Position numbers and translations under genes: made by a program | In this document: piece after piece, positions 1-7,224 of the stretch | How the letters are laid out: the number at the start of each line of letters is the position of its first letter | Numbering within the stretch: position 1 is the stretch's first letter | Origin: JAAZXR01 sp040265175 | Lineage (GTDB): Bacteria > Myxococcota_A > Polyangia > Nannocystales > Nannocystaceae | NCBI GenBank assembly: GCA_040265175.1 | Contig: JBDQGY010000119.1 | Location: forward strand, 1-12,764 | Reading direction: 5' to 3' | DNA: 12,764 nt | Notes under the pieces: generated by a model | The model's input: the letters and a program-made list of their open reading frames with translations, nothing else | Databases searched by the model: none | What the model was told of the DNA's origin: nothing

Positions 1-3000
1 GACCTGCGACGATGGCGGCGAGACGGCGGCGTGCGACACGAATTGCACGGCGGCGGAGTGTGGGGACGGGACTGTGAACGGGGCGGCGGGAGAGCAGTGC
101 GACACGGGGGGCCAGACGGCGGGGTGCACGGCGTCGTGCACGTTCTCGACCTGCGGCGACGGCATCGTGAACACCACGGCGGGGGAGAGCTGCGACGACG
201 GGGGGACGGCCAACGGCGACGGATGTAATTCGACCTGCCAGCTCGAGAGCTGCGGGAACGGGGTGGTGGATCCGGGAGAAGACTGCGACGACAGCGGGGA
301 GTCCGCGACCTGCGATTTGGACTGCAGCTTCGTGTCGTGCGGGGACCTGCTGGTGAACACGACGGCGGGGGAGTACTGCGATCAGGGCACGGGAGGATCT
401 GCGACCTGCGACTCGGACTGCACGGCGCCGAGCTGTGGGGACGGGGTGTTGAACACGGCCACAGGAGAGATCTGTGACGACGGTGGGGAGTCGGCCACGT
501 GCAACGTGGACTGCACGTCTGCGACCTGCGGAGATTTTGTGGTGAATCAGACGGCGGGGGAGGTGTGCGATCAAGGCGCCCAGGGCAACGCGACGTGCAC
601 GTCGGCGTGCCAGGTGCCGGCGTGCGGCGACGGCGTGGTGACGGCGGAGGTGGGGGAGACCTGCGACGACAGCGGAGAATCTGCGACCTGCGATTCGGAC
701 TGCAGCGGCGCGCTGTGCGGAGACGGGGTGGTGAACACGACGGCGGGAGAGGTCTGCGACGGCGGCGGACAGACGGCGGCGTGCAACGGGGATTGCACGG
801 CGGCGTCGTGCGGGGACGGGGTGTTGAACACGGTGGCGGGAGAGCAGTGCGACGACGGGAACACGACGGCGGGGGACGGGTGCGATGGGACGTGCCAGCT
901 GGAGAGTTGCGGAGACGGGAACGTGGACGCGGGGGAGCAGTGCGACGACGGTGGCGAGTCCGCCACGTGCAACGCGAACTGCACGACGTCGTCGTGCGGG
1001 GATCTCGTGACGAACGCGACGGCGGGGGAGGCGTGCGACGACGGGGTGAACGGCTCCGCAAATTGTCGTGCGGACTGCCAGGCGGTGACGTGTGGGGACG
1101 GGGTGGTGTCGGATCTGGCGGGAGAAGAGTGCGACGACGGGAACTCAACGGTGGGGGATGGATGCGGCGCGACGTGCCAGTTTGAGGAGTGCGGCAACAG
1201 CATCGTGGACCCCAACGAGGCGTGCGACGAGGGTGGAGCGGCGAGCACCACGTGCGACGTGGACTGCACGACGCCGGAGTGTGGTGATTTCGTGGTGAAC
1301 ACCTTCGCAAACGAGGCGTGCGACGACGGGCCGGGCGAGAGCGTGAGCTGCGACGACGACTGCACCTTGCCGAGTTGCGGCGACGGAAACGTGAACGAAT
1401 CGATTGGCGAGCAGTGCGACACGCAAGGGGAGTCGGCGACGTGCGACGTGGACTGCACGGAGGCGTTTTGCGGCGACGGCACGGTGAACGCGGCGGCGGG
1501 TGAGACCTGCGATAGCGTGGGTGCGTCCTCGACGTGCACCGACCAATGCACGCAGAGCACCTGTGGTGACGGCCTCGTGAACCCGGCGGCGGGGGAGCAA
1601 TGCGACGACGGGGCAAGCAACGGGATTTCGCCGAGCACCTGCGACAGCAATTGTCTCAACGACGTGTGCGGCAACGGATATCAGGGTCCAGGGGAGCAGT
1701 GCGACGACGGCAACGGGGACGACACGGACGGCTGCACGGTGAACTGCGTGCTGAGCACCTGCGGCGACGGGAATTTGAACGCGGGGGAGACGTGCGACGA
1801 GGGGCAGCAGACGGCGACATGCGACGGTGACTGCAGCGGCGTGAGCTGCGGCGACGGGTATACGAATACACAGGCGGGGGAGGAGTGCGACGACGGTGGC
1901 ACCGCGAGCGGGGACGGCTGCGACGCGAACTGCAAACTCGAGAACTGCGGGAACGGCCAGATCGACACCAGCGAGGCGTGCGACGACGGGAACGACGTGG
2001 ACGGGGACGACTGCACCAACAGTTGCGAGGTGGCGGTGTGTGGCGACTTCGTGCAACAGACCTCGGGGGCGAATGTCGAGGCGTGCGACGGTGGGCCGGA
2101 GGGTTCCTCGACGTGCAACGTGGACTGCACGCAGAGCGTGTGTGGTGACGGGAAGGTGAATGCGCTGGACAACGAGCTTTGCGACACGGCCGGCGAATCG
2201 GTGTCGTGCAACGCGGACTGCACGCCGGCGGCGTGCGGGGACGGGAAGGTGAACCAGGCTGCGTTGGAGACGTGCGACGAGGGTGGCGAGACGGCGAGCT
2301 GCAACGCGAACTGCACGCTTTCGGCGTGCGGGGACGGGGTGTTGAACACGACGGACGGCGAGGGCTGCGACCTCGGGAGCGCGGTCAACGGTATGGTGGG
2401 CGCGGACTGCACGGGGGCGTGCGCGGTGAACGTGTGCGGCGATTCGCACCAGGGGGGCAACGAGGAGTGCGACGACGGGGGCAACAACGGTGCGGCCACG
2501 AGCGGGTGCACTGTGGACTGTAAGGATGATTTTTGCGGCAACGGGAGCATCGGGGTGGGGGAGACGTGCGACGACGGTGGCGACAGCGCGAACTGCAACG
2601 GCGCGGCGGCGCCCGTGGACGTGCAGTGCGAGGTGTCGGTGTGCGGCGACGGATATGTGAACGGCGCGGACGGGGAGACGTGTGACGACGGCGGGACGGC
2701 AGACGACGATGGTTGCAGTTCAACGTGCGTGGTGGAGACGTGCGGCGACGGGGTGGTCAACTTCTCCGACGGGATGTTGGAGGATTGCGACGACGGGCCG
2801 CTCAACGGTGTGACGGGGCAGAGCAACTGCCTGACGAACTGCACGCTCACGACGTGCGGGGACAACTTCAAGGGGCTCGATGCGCTGGAGGAGTGCGATG
2901 CGGGGGCGTTGAATGGAGACGACGAGGCGTGCACGAGCGTTTGCACGATTAACGTGTGCGGGGATGGGTTCCAAAAGGCGACCGAGCAGTGCGACGACAA

Positions 3001-6000
3001 CAACGTGGCCAGCGACGACGGCTGCAGCGCCACGTGCCAGGATGAGTTTTGTGGGGACGAGGTGGACAACAACGTGCTGGAGGGGTGCGACGATGGAGGA
3101 GACACGCAGACTTGCAACGGCTCAAACACGGGCAACAGCGCCGTGGACTGCCAGGTGCCATCGTGCGGGGACGAGTATATAAACTCCGGGTTTGTGCCGC
3201 CGGGTGGGACCGAGCCCGAGCAGTGCGACGACGGGGCGGCCAACACGGACACGTGCCCCTATGGGCAGGGTTCGTGCAGCGTGTGTACGACGCAGTGCGT
3301 GCAGGCGGAGGTGAGCGGTCCGGTGTGCAACGACGGCACCCTGGACGTGGGCTTTGAGGTCTGCGACGTGAACGAGTTCGGTTCGAAGGACTGCAACACG
3401 GAGACGAGCGGCGCCGCGCCGTTCGGGAACCTCGCGTGCGCGGGTGACTGTCAGTCCATCGACACCAGCGGATGCAGCGCCAGCCTCGGGGTGCAGCATG
3501 TGTGGACGAACGCCGCGAAGTGGAATGAGTACCTCGAGGTGGACTATGCGACCTACGTTGCGGGATTCAGTAGCTCGGCGCCCGATATCCAGTGTGACTT
3601 TGGCTCGGACAAGTATCACTTCACGCAGCAAGAACCTCGTAACCCGCCGGGCGTGTCGAAATCGGTGTGGTGTTTCGAGGGATGGCGCGTGTTGAGGTAC
3701 GAGGCGACCACCTTGGATACCTGCGGTACGAACACGACTGTGACCTCGAACGTGGGCACGGCAGCGCTTGTCGAGTGTGTGGACAATGGGAGTACGATCA
3801 CCGTGGATTTTCAGGTCCTTGGACCCCTCGGCGATTTCATCGACAACACGACCGACGTGTGCAACCCCACGTGGAAGGACATGCAACTCACGGTGGAGGT
3901 GGAACTCCCCGACACAACAACGGTGTCCGAAACATCCGCACCCGAGAAGTGGTGGGACAACCCGGTGGTGGCCTTCGAGGACACCGTCCCGCTCGAGCTC
4001 ACCGGGGGGCTTGCTCCCGGCGACAACCCGGTGATCGTTCAGCACGACGGTTCGTGCGGGCCGATTTCCATGTCGGGACCGGCGTTCGCCGACGCCCCCC
4101 TCAGTATCCTCAGTTATCAGGCGCCCCCGATGTATTTTGATGATTCGCTCACGCTCGGGGCGTCGGTCTACATGGAGGGTGGGTTCGAGTTCACGTTTGG
4201 GACCGTTGACCAGGGGCTGATCAATATCTATGGACCGGGATCATCGCTGAAGTCGATCGATCTCATCGGGAGTGGCGCGCCGTTGAGCGCGGAGATCTAT
4301 ATCGGGGACCTCGCGACCAATACGACCATCGAGGACGTCACCTTCGCGAATCCCGTCTTTGGCGGTTCCTCGGTTCGGATCGCGGATCCAGGTGCCAATG
4401 TCTCGGGGATCCTGGTGCTGGACACGGACGGAAGCCACCCGCTCCAGCGTCTGGAGATCGATGCGAACAACACCTCCGGGGAACCCAGTACCTTCCCCAT
4501 CGGGTATCCGCGGATTCTCGCGCAGAACCTCATGGTCTTGGACCCCAACGAGAATGCGGTGGTCCTCGCGGGGCCAGATGTGCTCTTGCGGAATGTCCAG
4601 TCCAGTGGTGGCCTGCAAATTGGCGCGGCCACCAGCGCCGTGGGCGCAGCGCGGCGGCCGTCCATTGTGACGGGATCGAACTTCGAGAGCATCGCGAGCG
4701 CCGCCTCCGCTCTTGCCGATCCGATGGTGTTCCACAACATCCAGATTCTGTCCGCCGGGAGTACGAACAAGTTCCCGAAAAATGCCGTGTTCTCGAGGGT
4801 TTATGTCCAGAATCAACCCACGGGTGGTGACCCGCCCTACCAGAATGTCAGTGTTGTCGTAGGCGAAGGCAACATCGTGCAGGGGATGTCGGTGCAGACC
4901 GTGGACAACGCGGGGTGCTGCTACCCGACCGTGGTCGCCACGGAGCCCAACGGCACCTGGGGACCCAAGCTCAGCAGCGTATGGGTTGAGGGGGACCCTG
5001 GCGGCGTTTCGGGGCTGTTCTCGGCGTCGGCGCAGAGCACACCCACGCCGGGCACGGGCGGACAGATCGAGGCGTGGAATATGATCCTGAACGGGACCTA
5101 CCCCGCCACCACGGGCTCCGAGTTCACCTGGGGCGCGGAGACCGGGTTGATCGCGGGAGAACTGTACGTTTCACAGACGGATCTGAGCGGAACATGCAAC
5201 ACCGTCGCGGTCACGGATCCCGATTTCCCCATGAACGTCTCGGCCAACGTCTGTGTGAGCAACGACCCGTCGCTGCTCACGATCAACGGGATCATCCCGG
5301 ACAATCTCACGGACTTCCCGAGCCTGACGGGGCCCGGATCGCAGACCTGGGTTCCCTACCTTCAAGGGAACGTGCCACCTCCCGGGTCTGTATGTGGAGA
5401 CGGCGTCGTCTATACGACGGAGATATGCGATGACGGAGAAACGACCGCCAACTGCAACCGGGACTGCACGCTTTCCAGCTGCGGGGACGGCTTCCTCAAT
5501 GTCCTGGATGGGGAGGAGTGCGACGACGGAGACACGGTGCCCGGGGACGGTTGTGGCAGTACGTGTCTCCGTGAGACCTGCGGGGACTCTACGATTGACC
5601 CAGGGGAGGAGTGCGACGACGGAGGGCCCTCCTCCACATGCAACACGTTGTGCATGTTCAAGACCTGCGGAAACTATGTGGTCGAGTTTGATCCTGGCCT
5701 GGAGGAGTGTGACGACGGACCCACCGGAAGCCTCACGTGCACCAGTGATTGTTTGCTGAGGCCGACCCCGGTGATCACCCGAGAGCGAACCCACGCCTTC
5801 CACGACGGCGACTGGATGACGTCGCAGGCCGCCTGCGACACGTTCCTCTCCGAGAGCACCTTCTCCGGGAGCGCCGAGTGCCAGGTCACCTGGCTCGTGG
5901 GCGCGTACGAGAAGCTATTGGACGTCGATGCGTCGGGCCAGGTTGTGGGCAACGAAAATGGTCTGTGCGAATCGAACGAGACGTGCGAGTTGCTGACGGA

Positions 6001-6091
6001 GATCGGGTACCATACGGACGGCACGCCCGTGACTTACGTCTTCAACGGGAACAGCCTCACGAACGTGACACTCGTCAACCCCTTGCCCTAG
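1..6091 (+). CDS. Giant DUF4215 / Myxococcus cysteine-rich repeat protein, 5' end outside window
   Basis: The frame is open from base 2 to the TAG at 6089-6091 (2029 residues seen). The first visible codons are already mid-repeat, so the true start and any signal peptide lie to the left; the GTG at 74 is an internal valine of a repeat. Order: about 34 units of the form CGDGxVN..GExCDDGG..C..C (four Cys each), a repeat-free region of about 640 residues rich in short beta-strand/Asn/Gly turns, four more repeats, and a tail of about 110 residues. The repeat family is known as DUF4215/TIGR02232 and is abundant in myxobacteria; its function is unknown. The many paired cysteines imply an oxidising, extracytoplasmic location (inference). 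No C-terminal membrane anchor or MYXO-CTERM signal is visible: the protein ends in NPLP. Adhesin or surface-fibre roles are plausible but unproven. Confidence 0.93.
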   Translation, partial: TCDDGGETAACDTNCTAAECGDGTVNGAAGEQCDTGGQTAGCTASCTFSTCGDGIVNTTAGESCDDGGTANGDGCNSTCQLESCGNGVVDPGEDCDDSGESATCDLDCSFVSCGDLLVNTTAGEYCDQGTGGSATCDSDCTAPSCGDGVLNTATGEICDDGGESATCNVDCTSATCGDFVVNQTAGEVCDQGAQGNATCTSACQVPACGDGVVTAEVGETCDDSGESATCDSDCSGALCGDGVVNTTAGEVCDGGGQTAACNGDCTAASCGDGVLNTVAGEQCDDGNTTAGDGCDGTCQLESCGDGNVDAGEQCDDGGESATCNANCTTSSCGDLVTNATAGEACDDGVNGSANCRADCQAVTCGDGVVSDLAGEECDDGNSTVGDGCGATCQFEECGNSIVDPNEACDEGGAASTTCDVDCTTPECGDFVVNTFANEACDDGPGESVSCDDDCTLPSCGDGNVNESIGEQCDTQGESATCDVDCTEAFCGDGTVNAAAGETCDSVGASSTCTDQCTQSTCGDGLVNPAAGEQCDDGASNGISPSTCDSNCLNDVCGNGYQGPGEQCDDGNGDDTDGCTVNCVLSTCGDGNLNAGETCDEGQQTATCDGDCSGVSCGDGYTNTQAGEECDDGGTASGDGCDANCKLENCGNGQIDTSEACDDGNDVDGDDCTNSCEVAVCGDFVQQTSGANVEACDGGPEGSSTCNVDCTQSVCGDGKVNALDNELCDTAGESVSCNADCTPAACGDGKVNQAALETCDEGGETASCNANCTLSACGDGVLNTTDGEGCDLGSAVNGMVGADCTGACAVNVCGDSHQGGNEECDDGGNNGAATSGCTVDCKDDFCGNGSIGVGETCDDGGDSANCNGAAAPVDVQCEVSVCGDGYVNGADGETCDDGGTADDDGCSSTCVVETCGDGVVNFSDGMLEDCDDGPLNGVTGQSNCLTNCTLTTCGDNFKGLDALEECDAGALNGDDEACTSVCTINVCGDGFQKATEQCDDNNVASDDGCSATCQDEFCGDEVDNNVLEGCDDGGDTQTCNGSNTGNSAVDCQVPSCGDEYINSGFVPPGGTEPEQCDDGAANTDTCPYGQGSCSVCTTQCVQAEVSGPVCNDGTLDVGFEVCDVNEFGSKDCNTETSGAAPFGNLACAGDCQSIDTSGCSASLGVQHVWTNAAKWNEYLEVDYATYVAGFSSSAPDIQCDFGSDKYHFTQQEPRNPPGVSKSVWCFEGWRVLRYEATTLDTCGTNTTVTSNVGTAALVECVDNGSTITVDFQVLGPLGDFIDNTTDVCNPTWKDMQLTVEVELPDTTTVSETSAPEKWWDNPVVAFEDTVPLELTGGLAPGDNPVIVQHDGSCGPISMSGPAFADAPLSILSYQAPPMYFDDSLTLGASVYMEGGFEFTFGTVDQGLINIYGPGSSLKSIDLIGSGAPLSAEIYIGDLATNTTIEDVTFANPVFGGSSVRIADPGANVSGILVLDTDGSHPLQRLEIDANNTSGEPSTFPIGYPRILAQNLMVLDPNENAVVLAGPDVLLRNVQSSGGLQIGAATSAVGAARRPSIVTGSNFESIASAASALADPMVFHNIQILSAGSTNKFPKNAVFSRVYVQNQPTGGDPPYQNVSVVVGEGNIVQGMSVQTVDNAGCCYPTVVATEPNGTWGPKLSSVWVEGDPGGVSGLFSASAQSTPTPGTGGQIEAWNMILNGTYPATTGSEFTWGAETGLIAGELYVSQTDLSGTCNTVAVTDPDFPMNVSANVCVSNDPSLLTINGIIPDNLTDFPSLTGPGSQTWVPYLQGNVPPPGSVCGDGVVYTTEICDDGETTANCNRDCTLSSCGDGFLNVLDGEECDDGDTVPGDGCGSTCLRETCGDSTIDPGEECDDGGPSSTCNTLCMFKTCGNYVVEFDPGLEECDDGPTGSLTCTSDCLLRPTPVITRERTHAFHDGDWMTSQAACDTFLSESTFSGSAECQVTWLVGAYEKLLDVDASGQVVGNENGLCESNETCELLTEIGYHTDGTPVTYVFNGNSLTNVTLVNPLP
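2..3476 (+). repeat. N-terminal array of about 34 cysteine-rich DUF4215 units
   Basis: Units average about 100 bases (33 residues) and start at each CG(D/N) motif, for example at 152, 251, 809, 908, 1091, 1190, 1847, 1946, 2642, 2741, 2957 and 3050. Two unit kinds alternate irregularly: 'GDGC' long units and shorter 'DPGE' units. Codons are strongly G-ended (GGG, GCG, ACG, GTG). The last two units, from about 3164, are atypical: one carries a CPYGxGSCxVCxxxC insertion with six cysteines and the other ends in CxxDCQSIDTSGC. They look like a cap on the array. Confidence 0.92.
3477..5392 (+). other. Repeat-free, probably parallel beta-helix region of the giant protein
   Basis: About 640 residues without the repeat cysteines separate the two arrays. 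The first 200 or so residues hold Trp/Cys-containing segments (EKWWDNPVV, CWF-type motifs). The middle shows recurring short strand-and-turn patterns such as SVRIADPGANVSGILVLD, LMVLDPNENAVVLAG and VLLRNVQSSGGLQIG, typical by eye of right-handed beta-helix proteins of the pectate-lyase superfamily. A CCYP pair lies near base 4916. I do not recognise a catalytic site, so the fold call is inference; a passenger or adhesive stalk are alternatives. Confidence 0.5.
5393..5752 (+). repeat. C-terminal array of four DUF4215 units
   Basis: Four units start at 5393, 5480, 5579 and about 5663 with CGDGVV, CGDGFLN, CGDSTID and CGNYVV, each followed by ExCDDG and two more cysteines. The second and third form the same 99-base long unit plus 'DPGE' short unit pair seen in the large array. 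Codon choice is more mixed here (GGA, GGC, TGT appear), unlike the G-ended large array, so this block probably has not shared its recent expansion. Confidence 0.88.
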
Positions 6092-6280
6092 GGGTTGCGG
6101 GGGTCGAGGCGGGCATCGGGGCGGGCGGCAGTTCATCACGGGCGTCACCCTGGAATGAGGATGGGCGACGCCGACGCGGGCTGCAGTTGCGCCATCGAGG
6201 CGCTCATGGCCTGTGATACCAGCCAGGGCCCCCAGGGCTCGTGCAGTGCCGCGTACGCGCGTGTCCGGGGAGGGCGTCGC

Positions 6281-6631
6281 CTAGTGAAGCCGCTCTTCGG
6301 GGAGCGTCGCGCCGGCTTCGGGGATGAACCTCAGGAAGCGTAGACCCACACCGCACAGGGACTGCAGCTCGCCGGCGTCGTCGGAGAACTGGAAGTAGTA
6401 GTGGTTGCGCACGCGGGCCATGGCGCACATGGCCGCGTCGTCGCCCGGGAACTGGAAGCGCACGATGATCTTGGTGTTCAAGGGGAGGGGCTCGTGCATC
6501 TCCACGAACATGCCGCCCTCGGAGATGTTGCGGGCGATGTACCAGCGGTCGCCGAGCTCGTCGCAAGACAGGAGCACGCGGAACACTTTGTCGATTCGCT
6601 GGGAGCTTCTTCGCTCGGGGGTGACGTCCAT
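6281..6631 (-). CDS. PilZ-domain protein (probable c-di-GMP receptor)
   Basis: A 116-residue single-domain protein. PilZ proteins bind cyclic di-GMP and pass the signal to motility, polysaccharide or pilus machinery. Both halves of the binding signature are present: RxxxR at residues 8-12 (R-S-S-Q-R) and (D/N)xSxxG at 35-40 (N-I-S-E-G-G), followed by the usual MFVE strand and a closing GVGLRF strand. No transmembrane segment or partner domain is seen, so a cytosolic adaptor is likely. The ATG at 6631 sits just before the RRSSQR motif as in many short PilZ proteins; no strong Shine-Dalgarno is visible. It converges with the giant gene (189-base gap) and lies downstream of the small membrane gene on the same strand (108-base gap). 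Its target cannot be read from the sequence. Confidence 0.88.
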   Translation of the reverse strand: MDVTPERRSSQRIDKVFRVLLSCDELGDRWYIARNISEGGMFVEMHEPLPLNTKIIVRFQFPGDDAAMCAMARVRNHYYFQFSDDAGELQSLCGVGLRFLRFIPEAGATLPEERLH

Positions 6632-6739
6632 GCATGGATCTTGGACGGGTACGAGAATGAAGGCAAATATCCTACATCTAACTACCTATCGGCGCATTTG
6701 TTGATGATCGAGCGACGACTCGACTCTAACATTTTGGAA
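6632..6739 (-). other. AT-rich gap upstream of the PilZ gene
   Basis: This 108-base gap between the membrane-protein stop and the PilZ start is visibly richer in A and T than the rest of the window, especially 6660-6740. That suits a regulatory region for the PilZ gene. I could not place a convincing -35/-10 pair; TAG-rich sequence around 6668-6690 (minus strand) is the only local pattern. Call by composition only. Confidence 0.3.
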
Positions 6740-7189
6740 TTACAGCTGTTTGATTGCCCACGCGGCACCGACGACCGCGGCGATTTGGATCGCGAGCGCG
6801 ATGCACGCAGCCGTCGCGACGAATTGAATCGCTCCACGCAGCAGGGGGCGGCCTACGCGACCCCCGAGGATGAATCCCGGGACGGCCAGGGCGACCCCGG
6901 GCCATGCAGGAGAGAAATCGCCGAGCGTCACCACGCCCGCCCAACCGACGGCACCGGCGGTGAGGACCGCGGGCAGCAGCGCTGGAATCGTCGTGGGGGG
7001 GGGTTGTGCCCCGTGGTGGGCGTCGTCGCGGGGAGAACCGGGCGTGGCGAGGGGGGACGAGGACACGGCCCCATTGTGCCAGAATATGTCCCGGGCTGGC
7101 AGTGAGGACGGCTCAAGAAGGATCACGCAGGAATCGACGATGGGGTCCGGAGGCCGCGCGTGGAGGCCCGAGTGCGGGGCGCTTGCCAT
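6740..7189 (-). CDS. Small hypothetical membrane protein
   Basis: Up to 149 residues, not recognised as a known family. A Pro/Ser/His-rich N-terminal part of about 65 residues is followed by hydrophobic stretches: about 68-88 (IPALLPAVLTAGAVGWAGVV), about 96-109 (PGVALAVPGFILGG) and about 116-149 (FVATAACIALAIQIAAVVGA), ending AWAIKQL. This suggests two or three membrane helices in the inner membrane. The start is uncertain: the ATG at 7189 lies inside the proposed era promoter and has no Shine-Dalgarno; a GTG at 7066 would give 108 residues starting just before the linker and keep all hydrophobic segments. A run of nine C (coding strand) encodes Pro63-65. It is divergent from era and co-directional with the PilZ gene. 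A spurious ORF cannot be fully excluded. Confidence 0.5.
   Translation of the reverse strand: MASAPHSGLHARPPDPIVDSCVILLEPSSLPARDIFWHNGAVSSSPLATPGSPRDDAHHGAQPPPTTIPALLPAVLTAGAVGWAGVVTLGDFSPAWPGVALAVPGFILGGRVGRPLLRGAIQFVATAACIALAIQIAAVVGAAWAIKQL
6995..7003. repeat. Nine-base G/C homopolymer tract
   Basis: Nine consecutive G on the plus strand (nine C in the minus-strand coding sense) lie inside the small membrane gene, between its N-terminal linker and first hydrophobic segment. It is the longest mononucleotide run I see in the window. Confidence 0.9.
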
Positions 7190-7211
7190 CGGGGCCGCAT
7201 TCGACCATAAC
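7183..7211 (+). promoter_or_regulatory. Candidate sigma-70-type promoter for era-der
   Basis: TTGCCA (7183-7188, five of six to TTGACA) and CATAAC (7206-7211, four of six to TATAAT) are separated by exactly 17 bases. Transcription would begin near A7217, only about 8 bases before the era ATG at 7225. Prediction by eye only. Confidence 0.4.
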
Positions 7212-7224
7212 CCTCGATTCTCGC

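Noticed and set aside
571..3252. Long minus-strand open frames (571-1674, 1145-2449, 1681-3252) opposite the repeat array
   Set aside because: They are mirror images of the repeat codons: high GC and regular periodicity suppress stops. Compositions are His/Ser/Pro- or Arg/Val-rich without domain patterns, while the plus frame shows an unmistakable protein family.
1..3476. CRISPR-like or satellite repeat array
   Set aside because: The periodicity of about 100 bases is coding, with diverged units in one frame and no constant repeat-spacer structure.
6076..6097. Inverted repeat CAACCCC-8-GGGGTTG across the giant gene's stop codon as a terminator
   Set aside because: The stem is perfect but the following bases are CGGGGG on plus and there is no T-tract on minus, so it does not meet the intrinsic terminator pattern.
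6095..6343. Open frame directly continuing after the giant gene's TAG, with GCSC and further cysteines
   Set aside because: It has no convincing start or ribosome binding site, overlaps the PilZ gene antisense, and lacks the hydrophobic helix and Arg tail a MYXO-CTERM would need. Read-through is not supported.
6401..7105. Plus-strand open frame opposite the PilZ and membrane genes
   Set aside because: It spans the AT-rich gap and both minus-strand genes, has charged low-complexity content and no domain; a shadow frame.
7006..7224. Upstream extension of the era frame
   Set aside because: The extra 73 codons are Arg/Gly-rich without similarity to Era N-termini and overlap the proposed promoter; ATG 7225 gives normal family length.
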